Part shown: in pieces, positions 18,128 to 27,784 of the stretch
Position numbering within the stretch: position 1 is the stretch's first letter
How the letters are laid out: each line of letters opens with the position of its first letter
NCBI RefSeq assembly: GCF_003610355.1
Contig: NZ_RAPY01000003.1
Coordinates: forward strand, 620,001-684,000
Source: Sphingobacterium detergens
GTDB lineage: Bacteria > Bacteroidota > Bacteroidia > Sphingobacteriales > Sphingobacteriaceae
Direction of reading: 5' to 3'
DNA length: 64,000 nucleotides
Position numbers and translations under genes: made by a program
Notes under the pieces: model-generated
What the model was told of the DNA's origin: nothing
What the model saw: only the letters and a program-made list of their open reading frames with translations
Database searches by the model: none

Positions 18128-20917
18128 CTAATAAATAGCACCGGGAGCAGCCTTTTCCTGCAATTCTTTATATTGTAAAATCTTCTGCAATACCTCAGGA
18201 TTTTCGATAACTTTTGGCCCAAACTTAGAACTTTTCATGTAGGTGAGTATGGATTGCAACATCTGTTTTGCAACAGGTCGCTGGTCCAAATCAGTCGTGA
18301 GATCAAATGAGGCGACCATTAGTTTACCATTCCCCACTGTCCCCTCAAATAGCGAAGCTAATTTTCTATTGTTTGCAAAATTATCTATCATCTCTACAAG
18401 GGTTTCGCCACCTTTGATCTGATCCATCAACATTGTTGTCGATTTGATCTGTAGGTCCCACCACTGCCAGTCGGTATGTCCCTCTGTCGGAAAATCAGCG
18501 AATACAGGGTGTTTTGGATCACAGAGCAATCCCATTGTCCCAGCTTGCTTCGGAAAATGTACAGGGCTCCAAAATACCGGAACAAACTTGCCTTCAATAC
18601 CTGTAATTTTTTTCCAATCAGGATTTAAAAGGACCTTTTTACCTGCCTGCAACAGCCGTAAAGCTTCGTCCAGCTCCCTTGTATAGCTTACATCAGCAAA
18701 ATCAATTTGATTTTCGTTAGGATACACCCATATATTCCAATGATTTTCATAGCTCGTGCCTTTGAGATTAATATGAACTGTCAACTTTTTAGCTTGTTGT
18801 ATAGCCTGCAGTGGCACTTCAAAACGGCCTACATTCCCGTTGTACCCCTGACCTACGACTGTTTGAAAGTGACCTTTTGCAACAGTTTTCGTACCATCTT
18901 TCATAGACCACTCGACCAACTGATCGCTCAATGCTGCAACTCCATAATTGCTGATGTCTAAAATCCCCTCAAATACTTCATCATTGGTATATACGGCTTT
19001 GGAAAACTGGAGCAAGGGAACTACTGGTGCACAAAACTGTCTAAATTCAGCTGCCGAAAGAATGTTCTTACTATCCCAAAAGGCATCCAATAGCCCCACC
19101 AAAGCCGTGCCTTGGCCCGGGAAATCATGGAGATCCAATAATTGATAACCGCTGATGCCTGGTGTTTTTAAGGCCCGTTCCAGCTCTTCTTTATAGAGAA
19201 TTGCTGCCAACTTGCCTGACGACATGGTATATGCCTTCGCTTTATGCAATAAACCCTTGCGTTTCAGATCTTCGGCTACAGCAATAAAGTTTAACGGCTT
19301 TAAAACGCCAGTATACTTTTTGATCTCCGCCAAATTGGGATAAACAGCATATTGTCCGATCTCATGAGTAACCACAGGAATCGAAACGCCATCCAATGAA
19401 GCGCTGTAATTTTTATTAAAGACAGGAGGTTCACTATTAAAGACCCCCTGTCCTCTCACCCAACCTTTTGCCGTCCACTGCGTAATCAGAAAATCGTCAA
19501 AAGGTTCACCGACAATTCCATGTCCTTGTTGAAAAGTAAATGATGTCGCCGTATATAGATGTCTCTTATCTTTCTCTTTCAGTTTTTTTACCAGTGCGTT
19601 AAGGGTATCGAAGTCACCACTCAGCTCATTTCCCATACTCCAAAAGCAAAACGATGGATGATTGCCATATTGCCTGATCATCTTATCAGCTTCCTCATAT
19701 AAAAAACGTAGCACTGCATCATCCTTACCAGCATTATTTTCCCAGATAGGCAATTCGACCTGAAGATAGAACCCCATTTCATCAGCTACAGCAAAAGCAG
19801 CTTCCGGAGGGCACCAAGAATGGAACCGTAAATGATTGAGTCCCCATTCCTTTGCAGTCAAAAAGACCTTCTTCCATCCTGCTTTGTCCATTGGGGGATG
19901 CCCTGTCAACGGAAAAATACTGCATTCCAATGTCCCCCGAAGAAACAGAGGCTGCCCATTGATTTTCATGACCGTTCCCTCCCTTGACAATTCACGCATA
20001 CCAAATGATGTACTCATCACATTGACTCCCTCATTCGAGCGGCACACCACTTCTACGTCATAGAGATTTGGTGAAAATTCGCTCCATGACCGGATATTCG
20101 CGCCCAGATCATAGCTTAATTGTATGGTGGAATCACCAGGGGCTAATAAAACCTCCTTTTCTATCGTCGGAAGATACTTGCTCTCACCCTTAAATCTGGT
20201 TCTTACCCGGAGTGTACTATTGGTATTTCTTTGTGTTTTATTTGAAAGAACTACCTTTAGGTCTACACATTTTGCTGTCAAAATCGGAAAAGTAATTACT
20301 TGCTTGATATGAACCCGATCCATTGCTTCAATGTACATCGAACCGATCATTCCGTTCCACATAATCTGGGTATGATCCGTATAGGCATGTGCCATGTCAT
20401 CGACACTGATCGCCAACTTCTTGCGGTTATCAATGCGGATAGTCAGACGATGCTTTTTCCCAGCCTTTAAAAAAGAACTTAAATCAAATTCATGTGAACC
20501 TATCAGACTGTGCTGTTTTTGCGGAATTTCCACTCCGTCAACCCATACATTGGATTCCCATATAATCCGCTCCAGTTTCAGGATCATTTCTTTACCCGCC
20601 CAGCCTTTTGGAATAAATAGCTCCTTGCTGTACCAGGCTGCCCCCACATACCGATGTTTCCTTGTCAGATGTGAAAGTTGGGGTTTTGTAAGCGCCGGTG
20701 TTAAGCTATTCGCAGTTCCCAGTCCTGCATCGTCAGTTGTCCCAGGTAATTTAATGGGTGTTGTGAAAGACCTATTAGTCCAACCGTTCTTCGCACCCAC
20801 ATCCTCGGGGTCAAGTTGTACACTCCATTGTCCGGCAAGATTGAGCTGATGTCCTCCAACTGCCAAAACGCAGTAGCTCTGTAGAAGAGCAAGCAATAAA
20901 ATGAGATAACGATGCAT
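18128..20917 (-). CDS. Glycoside hydrolase family 2 enzyme, exported
   Basis: A 929-residue GH2 protein with signal peptide MHRYLILLLALLQSYCVLAV. Domains: a jelly-roll sugar-binding domain (GQWSVQLDPEDVG, then YSKELFIPKGWAGKEM and WVDGVEIP), an immunoglobulin-like domain to about residue 305, and a TIM barrel starting GQPLFLRGTLECSIFPLTGHP. The catalytic acid/base is Glu431 in FWSMGNELSGD and the nucleophile is probably Glu519 in VVTHEIGQY. The region beyond residue 640 is a longer C-terminal part than in simple beta-galactosidases. It is last in the MFS-DUF5107-GH2 operon, 8 bp after the DUF5107 gene. Retaining exo-glycosidase activity is expected; the sugar specificity is not readable by eye. 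Confidence 0.88.
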   Translation of the reverse strand: MHRYLILLLALLQSYCVLAVGGHQLNLAGQWSVQLDPEDVGAKNGWTNRSFTTPIKLPGTTDDAGLGTANSLTPALTKPQLSHLTRKHRYVGAAWYSKELFIPKGWAGKEMILKLERIIWESNVWVDGVEIPQKQHSLIGSHEFDLSSFLKAGKKHRLTIRIDNRKKLAISVDDMAHAYTDHTQIMWNGMIGSMYIEAMDRVHIKQVITFPILTAKCVDLKVVLSNKTQRNTNSTLRVRTRFKGESKYLPTIEKEVLLAPGDSTIQLSYDLGANIRSWSEFSPNLYDVEVVCRSNEGVNVMSTSFGMRELSREGTVMKINGQPLFLRGTLECSIFPLTGHPPMDKAGWKKVFLTAKEWGLNHLRFHSWCPPEAAFAVADEMGFYLQVELPIWENNAGKDDAVLRFLYEEADKMIRQYGNHPSFCFWSMGNELSGDFDTLNALVKKLKEKDKRHLYTATSFTFQQGHGIVGEPFDDFLITQWTAKGWVRGQGVFNSEPPVFNKNYSASLDGVSIPVVTHEIGQYAVYPNLAEIKKYTGVLKPLNFIAVAEDLKRKGLLHKAKAYTMSSGKLAAILYKEELERALKTPGISGYQLLDLHDFPGQGTALVGLLDAFWDSKNILSAAEFRQFCAPVVPLLQFSKAVYTNDEVFEGILDISNYGVAALSDQLVEWSMKDGTKTVAKGHFQTVVGQGYNGNVGRFEVPLQAIQQAKKLTVHINLKGTSYENHWNIWVYPNENQIDFADVSYTRELDEALRLLQAGKKVLLNPDWKKITGIEGKFVPVFWSPVHFPKQAGTMGLLCDPKHPVFADFPTEGHTDWQWWDLQIKSTTMLMDQIKGGETLVEMIDNFANNRKLASLFEGTVGNGKLMVASFDLTTDLDQRPVAKQMLQSILTYMKSSKFGPKVIENPEVLQKILQYKELQEKAAPGAIY

Positions 20918-20925
20918 GTCTGAAT

Positions 20926-23900
20926 TTAATTATTTGGGGTGACTTCCGCTATAAAAGAGCGTAGTATTGATAAACAACCCTGATGATTGGGCTCTAATTG
21001 CCTCACCTGTGCAAGATATTCCTTAGCCAGACCCGAATTTCCTTTACCTAAGTAACCCAACCCCATTACATATAAACAATGAATCCTATTTTTATAGTCG
21101 AGATCATCCTCCCAGATATCCATATCGGGCAATGAAACCGCAAAATAATCGATTTTAAAAGGTCTGTCCAAATAGGTTTTACCATGATTAATTAGACTTT
21201 GGAAACATTGTTCAGCTTTTTCTTCTTGTTTGAGCTCAAGCCAAGCCAATCCTTGAAAAAAGATCTTGTCCGGTTGTGGATCATTATAAAAAAGAGCCTG
21301 TTGGGGTTCCTGAGCTCCCTGCGTAGCTTTGATGAGATAGGCTGTTGCCTCCTCCTCATTTCCCAATGAACGGTATGCAACACCTTTGTAGTAATAAATA
21401 TCGTTTTCCTCCATTGTAGTCAGTTTGCCCTCACCAAGATTATGCGGATAGCTGTCAATAGCTGTCAACAGGGCTAAGGCACTCTTCGGATCATTGGCTT
21501 TTAATCTTTCTTTGGCCAGTTCCAGATGACAGATAGTATATTGACGGGACACCTTCCCCTCTCCGCCTTCCCAAGGTTTAAACTGTCGGGAAGCCAATAA
21601 CTGCCGAGCCTCTTCGTATCGTCCCAGAAGATTGAAAAGTGTAATCCGTTCCAAGAAAAGATCATCTCGACTAACGACAAGATCTGCATAGCGATCCAAT
21701 AGCGTCAATCTTTCCGCGTAATTGTATCCTTGTTTCTTATAAAGCTGGTGAAGTTCCATCAGCAACCGCGCATCTGTCTCATCCAATGCAAATGCTTTTT
21801 CAAGCAAAGCAACAGCCTCCTCTTTTCGCCCCATTCGATTATAATAGGCCAGAGCCAGATTCCGGAAAACGGTAGGGAATTGTTGATCCAATTGTATTGC
21901 TTGCTCCCAGCAGTCTACCGCATCTTGATGTTGTCTCTTGCCGTACCATAGATTCCCCAGGTAGTAATATGCTTTTGCATCGTCATTATTGTGCAGGATT
22001 GCATCCTGAAGTATAACGATCTCTTCCAACCGATTTGGGAAGCAATAAGTCGGGTCCATGATACGAGCTTTGTCATAATAGGCTTTTGCTTGATCATTTT
22101 GTCCGATACAGGCGTTAAAATAACCCAGTGCATAATATATCATTGGATATACCGTTTGCGGATCATCGATTGTTTTTTCCAATAACTGGATGGCTTCTTC
22201 ATACAGACCAGCTTGAGCAAAATCCAACGCATATTCCACCACACTCTGTACATTGACTTTACATAAATCTAGAATAGGCGATAATATAGTCTCGTCCTTT
22301 GTCAGCAAGTACCATTCAAATTGACAGCCCATATTAAATGGATCTATTTCCAGAGAATCTTTAATGTAACCCAACGCTTCATCTACCCGCTCCAGTTTTC
22401 TTAAAATCGAAGTTTTTAATTGCCGGGCTTTATGATGCTTCCAATTTCGGTTTATTGAACATTCTATTTTTTCCAGAGCAACCTCCCACTGTCCACGCGT
22501 TGCATCTATCTGTGCAAGACCAAAATAACCGGCATCCTGCCAGGCAGCATTCCAGGTTGCCTTGTAAAAAGCGGCATAGGCAACTTCCAGCTCACCGGAT
22601 AATTGTAAAGCTAAGCCTAGATTATAATAGGCCTCGCCATCGTAAGGATTTGGATTACGTTCGGTAAGTCGCGCAATTGCGGTACGGAAGTAAGGGATGG
22701 ATTCGGCGATCTTTCCATTTCTCAATAGAAGAGCACCCATTGCATTGTTACATCGTGCATCATGCGGATCCCGTCGTAATGCCTCAAGATAGTAATCCAC
22801 AGGGCTATAGGTTGCGTGCCGATATTGTTCAAGATGCTGTCCTGTCAGGAACAATTCCTCCACAGATTGAACATCCTCTGGTATTGACGCAGCTTGAGCC
22901 GGTTCTGGGATATCTGTAATATCTTTTCGTTTTTCCAATTGATAATGCAACATTTCATTTTGATCACTATCATAAACCGATAGAATCAAATCAAATGGAT
23001 CACTCTGCAAATCGGAAACAGTTTGTTTATAAATATCACGGGGGGAACAATGGATCTTTTCCTCGAGATATATTCGCCCTTGCTTATCCCTCAGAACAAT
23101 ATTAAGCCCTTCAAATGCAGCTGTTGCGTATAGAATAATGTCGGCACGCTGCTGATGGACCTCCATATTGAGGACAAGATCTTTCGTTGCATTCTTCACA
23201 TGACCAACAGCCGCGTAGGGCATAAAATATTGTGACCATGATTTCACCTCATAAGGCTGTAACCAAGCAAAATCAGGTTGATTGTCGGTGTAAACACCTG
23301 CCATTAATTCGATATATGGACCATTTTCGTCTGTCAGATTCCGGTCCCAAGCTAAACCAAAATCACCGTTACCCCATGTCCATTGTTTCTTTCCCGGAGA
23401 AATGTGGTGGTCCGCAACGTGCAACATCCCCGCATTGGTGTCTCCGGCTTCGTAACCTCCCACAAAATTATATTTTGATTGGATGGCCATATAGGATGTC
23501 GGAACAGGAATATTTTTGTATTGTGCTATATCAACTCCAGCTGAATAATCGTATTTATAATAGGTTCCTGTCGCGATCGGAAATGTTGAAACTTCCCTTT
23601 TGCCATGATCAAAAACAGCGTTTACATCGGGTGGAAAAACAGAGTAATAGTCATCATTGACGACAACAGCTGGATTGGCCCACCAGAGGAAAGTTTGCGG
23701 TAAGGCCGTGCGGTTATAGACTTGCACTTTTATTTCAATATAGGCTTTGTCGGGATAAAGTGTAAATCCCTGCATGGCTTTCATGCGAAACATGCGTTCG
23801 ATTTCATTGCACCATACGGTCACACTGCCATCTGCATTATGCTCAACTAAATATTCTGTTGGCATAAAGGTTGTTGGCCGGTGATGCTGAGGCCAATTGA

Positions 23901-24294
23901 ATTCGATTCCACCAGAAATCCAAGGGCCTGTAAGCCCTACCAGAGCCGGCTTTATTACCTCATTATAATAAACAAAATGCCGTTCTCTGACTTTATCATA
24001 GGCCATGTGGATCCTTCCGCCGAGTTCAGGCAGAATCATCACTTTGATATATTCATTTTCAATAAATAGTGCCTGATAGATCTTATCCTGTTTCTCATCA
24101 CTAATTTTTTCAATAATGGGATAAGGATATACCACACCTGAGCTACCTTGGTATACACGTTTTTCAGCAAAAATCGGATTTTTTTCCATCGTACCAACCT
24201 CGTAGGTTGGTATCGCCACAGGTTCCTCCCAAACTTTTACTATGCCGCGCTGATCGACTGTAGATTTAATCAGGTAACGTGTCAATTCTGTCAT
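20926..24294 (-). CDS. DUF5107 domain protein with long TPR array
   Basis: A 1122-residue protein without a signal peptide. Residues about 30-400 form a beta-rich domain of the DUF5107 type, with MILPELGGRIHMAYDKV and VGLTGPWISGGIEFNWPQHH near residue 140. I recall this family as related to galactose-mutarotase-like sandwiches. From about residue 500 to the end there are many tetratricopeptide units, for example AYYNLGLALQLSGELEVAYA, AYYYLGNLWYGKRQHQDAVD and YYKGVAYRSLGNEEEATAYL. It lies between a sugar porter and a GH2 gene, 8 bp from the latter, so a role in intracellular handling of the imported sugar is likely. Whether it is an enzyme, a mutarotase-like sensor or a scaffold is open. Confidence 0.82.
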   Translation of the reverse strand: MTELTRYLIKSTVDQRGIVKVWEEPVAIPTYEVGTMEKNPIFAEKRVYQGSSGVVYPYPIIEKISDEKQDKIYQALFIENEYIKVMILPELGGRIHMAYDKVRERHFVYYNEVIKPALVGLTGPWISGGIEFNWPQHHRPTTFMPTEYLVEHNADGSVTVWCNEIERMFRMKAMQGFTLYPDKAYIEIKVQVYNRTALPQTFLWWANPAVVVNDDYYSVFPPDVNAVFDHGKREVSTFPIATGTYYKYDYSAGVDIAQYKNIPVPTSYMAIQSKYNFVGGYEAGDTNAGMLHVADHHISPGKKQWTWGNGDFGLAWDRNLTDENGPYIELMAGVYTDNQPDFAWLQPYEVKSWSQYFMPYAAVGHVKNATKDLVLNMEVHQQRADIILYATAAFEGLNIVLRDKQGRIYLEEKIHCSPRDIYKQTVSDLQSDPFDLILSVYDSDQNEMLHYQLEKRKDITDIPEPAQAASIPEDVQSVEELFLTGQHLEQYRHATYSPVDYYLEALRRDPHDARCNNAMGALLLRNGKIAESIPYFRTAIARLTERNPNPYDGEAYYNLGLALQLSGELEVAYAAFYKATWNAAWQDAGYFGLAQIDATRGQWEVALEKIECSINRNWKHHKARQLKTSILRKLERVDEALGYIKDSLEIDPFNMGCQFEWYLLTKDETILSPILDLCKVNVQSVVEYALDFAQAGLYEEAIQLLEKTIDDPQTVYPMIYYALGYFNACIGQNDQAKAYYDKARIMDPTYCFPNRLEEIVILQDAILHNNDDAKAYYYLGNLWYGKRQHQDAVDCWEQAIQLDQQFPTVFRNLALAYYNRMGRKEEAVALLEKAFALDETDARLLMELHQLYKKQGYNYAERLTLLDRYADLVVSRDDLFLERITLFNLLGRYEEARQLLASRQFKPWEGGEGKVSRQYTICHLELAKERLKANDPKSALALLTAIDSYPHNLGEGKLTTMEENDIYYYKGVAYRSLGNEEEATAYLIKATQGAQEPQQALFYNDPQPDKIFFQGLAWLELKQEEKAEQCFQSLINHGKTYLDRPFKIDYFAVSLPDMDIWEDDLDYKNRIHCLYVMGLGYLGKGNSGLAKEYLAQVRQLEPNHQGCLSILRSFIAEVTPNN

Positions 24295-24365
24295 GTTCTA
24301 AAGAGCTATTAGGTTATATACTGTAAGTTGATTTAATTATAAAAATGGATTCCCATATGCAAAAA

Positions 24366-25754
24366 TCAGGGTGTTATGGCTTCATCAGACCATTCCTGTT
24401 CAATTTCCTCGAGGCTTTTGCCTTTGGTCTCTTTCAATTGCCCCCACAAAAAGACATAGCCAATCAAGCAGACTATTCCATACAGCCAAAATGTGCCCGC
24501 CGCTCCCAAGCTTTGGTTCAATATCGGAAAGGTATAGGTAAGTACGAAACATGCTATCCATAATAGCGAGGTAGCTATAGCCATAGCTTGAGCTCTAACT
24601 GCTGTAGGGAAAATTTCAGCTATGATAACCCAAGTCACCGGCGCTAATGTCATCGCATAAACCGCAATTCCAGCTAATACCAGAAGAAGTACAAAGATAC
24701 CGCTGCAATTGAAATAGTAGCAAGCACCTAAAGCCGCATAAATACCAAAAAGTCCCGCAGCACCAAACAACATTAATGCGCGACGCCCAACCCTATCGAC
24801 CATATACATTCCTACGAAGGTAAAGATGACATTGATCACACCGGTTATAATAATATTGAAGAGCATCCCCGAAACCGTGTATCCTGCAGCTGTAAAAATC
24901 TCTTGCGCATAGTTAAAGATCACGTTGATGCCACACCATTGTTGAAAAACTGCGATAAAACTTCCGAGCAGCAACAACTGCAATAATTTCCCCCTAAATA
25001 GATTTCTTTTCTTTAGTTTATTATGGTTTTTATTGGCAGTGTCAATGGTAGCCATGTTTTCGTTAGCATAATAATCACCACCCATCCGCAAAAAGATACG
25101 TCTGGCCTCTTCATGTTTTCCTTTGTTGTATAGCCATCTGGGACTTTCCGGGATCAGGAAAAGCAGTAATAAAAAAATAACTGCTGGAATCGCTCCTGCC
25201 CAAAACATCCACCGCCAGCCCTGCTGTCCATTCCATGTTGTCGCGATAATCTCATCAGGTAACACAGGTTTTGCAATTAGCCAATTGACAATCTGCGCAG
25301 CGAGTATACCCAATACAATCGTCAGTTGGTTGATTGAAACAAATTTTCCACGACTCTCCGCAGGTGCTATCTCAGCAATATACATCGGTGCCAAATTGGA
25401 AGCTACACCTATACCGATTCCGCCGAGCACCCGATAGATAATAAAGATGTTAAGGTCAGCAGCCATACCCGTCCCTACCGCAGAAATAATAAATAGAATT
25501 GCGGCAGTATAGATCAATGGCTTTCTTCCATAACGATCTGCCAAGCCTCCTGAAAGTAATACGCCGATAAAGCTGCCTACAATCGCTGACGACATCGCCC
25601 AACCTTGAAGTGCTGGGTCAGATTCCAAATGAAAATATGCCTCGTAGAAAGGCTTCGCCCCTCCAATGACAACCCAATCGTAGCCAAAAAGAAACCCACC
25701 AATAGCGGCCACAAAAGTGATTAACAGCAAATACGTCGTCGCGGTCTTTTGCAT
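24366..25754 (-). CDS. MFS sugar porter (sugar:H+ symporter family)
   Basis: A 462-residue inner-membrane transporter with twelve expected helices. Sugar porter signatures: GGFLFGYDWVVIGGA in helix 1, GGLADRYGRKPLIY after helix 2, the helix 4 segment YRVLGGIGIGVASNLAPMYI, PESPRWLYNKGKHEEA at the end of helix 6, QQWCGINVIFNYA in helix 7, VDRVGRRALM, and a C-terminal KETKGKSLEEIE. It should bring a mono- or oligosaccharide from periplasm to cytoplasm, following uptake by SusCD. It is the first gene of the operon with DUF5107 and GH2, divergent from an AraC regulator, with a direct repeat in the shared promoter region. Confidence 0.93.
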   Translation of the reverse strand: MQKTATTYLLLITFVAAIGGFLFGYDWVVIGGAKPFYEAYFHLESDPALQGWAMSSAIVGSFIGVLLSGGLADRYGRKPLIYTAAILFIISAVGTGMAADLNIFIIYRVLGGIGIGVASNLAPMYIAEIAPAESRGKFVSINQLTIVLGILAAQIVNWLIAKPVLPDEIIATTWNGQQGWRWMFWAGAIPAVIFLLLLFLIPESPRWLYNKGKHEEARRIFLRMGGDYYANENMATIDTANKNHNKLKKRNLFRGKLLQLLLLGSFIAVFQQWCGINVIFNYAQEIFTAAGYTVSGMLFNIIITGVINVIFTFVGMYMVDRVGRRALMLFGAAGLFGIYAALGACYYFNCSGIFVLLLVLAGIAVYAMTLAPVTWVIIAEIFPTAVRAQAMAIATSLLWIACFVLTYTFPILNQSLGAAGTFWLYGIVCLIGYVFLWGQLKETKGKSLEEIEQEWSDEAITP

Positions 25755-25811
25755 AAGAATTTACATATTTAGATTTATTGACGTAAAATTACAGGAATAC
25801 TGCATGAGAAT

Positions 25812-25839
25812 CATGTAAGTGAGCACGATAAACATGTAA
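25812..25839. promoter_or_regulatory. Candidate AraC-family operator, two direct half-sites
   Basis: CATGTAA occurs at 25812-25818 and again at 25833-25839, same orientation, starts exactly 21 bp apart (two helical turns). It lies in the 126-bp divergent region between the MFS transporter and the AraC regulator. AraC-family proteins bind direct repeats with this spacing. Best guess: the binding site of the adjacent regulator for the transporter operon. Confidence 0.6.
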
Positions 25840-25880
25840 AATATTATTATTTTTACAGCATATACCAAATTTCCTAACTT

Positions 25881-26774
25881 ATGATTCGAGATACGGATGT
25901 AATTGCAGAAGGATTCAAAGGAGAGAAGGCAATTGTGCTTCCTTATTCCGTGTGCAACTATCAAGCACTGAATAATATCACTTCAAAATTGCATATAACG
26001 CATATCGGCTACTATCCGACAGCAAAAAAGCATTACCGCGATCGACAGGAAGGCTGTACAGAATATATTTTGATCTATTGTGAGAAAGGGCGCGGTTGGA
26101 TCAAACAGGATGAAATGCTATATAATCTCTCTAGGAACGACCTTTATATCATTCCAAAAAATACAACGCATTCCTATGGATCCAAAGCCAATGATCCCTG
26201 GAGTATTTATTGGATTCACTTTCAGGGCACGGAGGCTTCCCTTTTTGAAAACATAATCGGGCAGATCATTCATATCAATGATACTGACTCAAATAAACAT
26301 ACTGATCGTTTTCAGCTGTTCGAAAGTATCTACAAAAATTTGGAAATGGGCTATAGTCCGGAAAATTTAGAATACACGAGCTTCTGCCTTCAATATTTTT
26401 TGGCATCTATCAAATATTCAGCGCAATACGAAGAGAGCAATCGAATTAAACATGATAATATCATTCAGGATATCATCATGTTTATGAAGGACAATCTGGA
26501 GAGCAACATTAGTTTAGATGAAATTTCAGCACATTTTAATTATTCAAAATCCCACTTAATTAATCTCTTCAAGCAGAAAACATCCTATCCACCCATGGTA
26601 TACTACAATCAATTACGCATGCAAAGGGCCTGCTCCTATTTACAATTTACATTACTGAAAATTAAAGAGATCGCTTTCAAATTGAATTTCTATGATCCAT
26701 TTCATTTTTCCAAAGCTTTTACCAAAGAGATGAAGATGTCCCCCCAAGATTACCGGAAAAAGTATCAGAAATAG
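25881..26774 (+). CDS. AraC-family transcriptional regulator
   Basis: A 297-residue regulator. The N-terminal cupin-like sensor domain (about residues 35-160) has YILIYCEKGRGWIKQDE, LYIIPKNTTHSYGS and WSIYWIHFQG, the sugar-binding AraC_binding pattern. The C-terminal part (about 197-297) has two helix-turn-helix motifs: LDEISAHFNYSKSHLINLFK, then IKEIAFKLNFYDPFHFSKAF with the closing MSPQDYRKK. It is divergent from the MFS-DUF5107-GH2 operon, so it probably controls that operon in response to the imported or released sugar, acting at the CATGTAA repeats. It stands alone on its strand. Confidence 0.92.
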   Translation: MIRDTDVIAEGFKGEKAIVLPYSVCNYQALNNITSKLHITHIGYYPTAKKHYRDRQEGCTEYILIYCEKGRGWIKQDEMLYNLSRNDLYIIPKNTTHSYGSKANDPWSIYWIHFQGTEASLFENIIGQIIHINDTDSNKHTDRFQLFESIYKNLEMGYSPENLEYTSFCLQYFLASIKYSAQYEESNRIKHDNIIQDIIMFMKDNLESNISLDEISAHFNYSKSHLINLFKQKTSYPPMVYYNQLRMQRACSYLQFTLLKIKEIAFKLNFYDPFHFSKAFTKEMKMSPQDYRKKYQK

Positions 26775-26997
26775 ATCGATTAAATTTCATAAGGCCTCCC
26801 GTTAGAGGTTGCTCTCTTCACAAAAAACAACTTTCTCCGAAAGACCATATTTCAGGTAAAACAGATGCAACAATTTCTTATAGCCCCATTTAGCATGGGT
26901 CTATTTCAAATAGCTTCCTATCTAAAGTCTACCCTTAGGTAAAAGAAAACGATTTATAGCACTGATACCTCGCTTTACCCCACAGGTAGAACTACTT

Positions 26998-27780
26998 TTA
27001 AAGTGGAAATTTGGGTGTCCTTTTTTCGAGAAAAGCGGAAACTCCTTCTTTGAAGTCGTCTGTGCCGAACAAATGACCAAATGCATCCATCTCCACCTTA
27101 CTACCATCCCGTTTTTTATCTCCGGCGGCATTGATAGCATCAATGGCATTGGCAACCGCAATACGTGACCGTGTAAATATTTTTTTTAGGATTTCTTCTG
27201 CTCTAGCGATTAGCTTTTCTTGCGGGACCACTTCGTTAACCATACCCATTTCATAAGCTTTTTGCGCATCAATCATATCGCCGGTCAGGATCATCTGCAT
27301 CGCTCGTCCCTTTCCTATTAACGCGGGCAGGCGCTGTGTACCTCCGTAACCCGGTATTAATCCCAGTGAAACCTCCGGAAGTCCCATTTTTGCATTTTCA
27401 GAAGCGATACGTATATGACAGGCTAATGCCATCTCAAGTCCGCCCCCTAACGCATAACCATTAATAGCGGCTATAACAGGTTTTGGAGCCGCCTCGATAA
27501 GATCTGTAAATATGATATGGCCGCGCTCGCTCAACCAACGTGCCTGAACGACGGACAAGTCGGTAAACTCCTTGATATCCGCTCCAGCAACAAATGCTTT
27601 GCGGCCTGCTCCTGTCAAAATAATACCGCGCACATGATTATCTGCATTAAAATGCTTAAAAATCTCCTGTAATTCATCGAGTGTCTCCTGATTCAAGGCA
27701 TTCATCTGAGACTCGCGATCGATTATAATATAGCCAATGCTATCTTTAACCTCATATTTTAAGTTCGAATATTGGATCAT
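26998..27780 (-). CDS. Enoyl-CoA hydratase/isomerase family protein
   Basis: A 260-residue crotonase-fold enzyme, started at the ATG at 27780 (MIQYSNLKYEVKDS). The open frame reaches back into the preceding gene, but this start lies just after that gene's stop. Oxyanion-hole region GRKAFVAGADIKEF; catalytic region NGYALGGGLEMALACH followed by MGLPEVSLGLIPGYGGTQRL. Both Glu positions used by true hydratases (in GLEMA and LPEVS) are present, so syn-hydration of trans-2-enoyl-CoA is credible. It begins 4 bp after the DUF5686 stop and is probably co-transcribed, although the two proteins have no obvious shared role. Confidence 0.9.
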   Translation of the reverse strand: MIQYSNLKYEVKDSIGYIIIDRESQMNALNQETLDELQEIFKHFNADNHVRGIILTGAGRKAFVAGADIKEFTDLSVVQARWLSERGHIIFTDLIEAAPKPVIAAINGYALGGGLEMALACHIRIASENAKMGLPEVSLGLIPGYGGTQRLPALIGKGRAMQMILTGDMIDAQKAYEMGMVNEVVPQEKLIARAEEILKKIFTRSRIAVANAIDAINAAGDKKRDGSKVEMDAFGHLFGTDDFKEGVSAFLEKRTPKFPL

Positions 27781-27784
27781 AAAG

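Noticed and set aside
26885..26905. Small CCCAT/ATGGG hairpin between the AraC and enoyl-CoA hydratase genes
   Set aside because: Stem of five base pairs and no T run in either direction; too weak to call a terminator.
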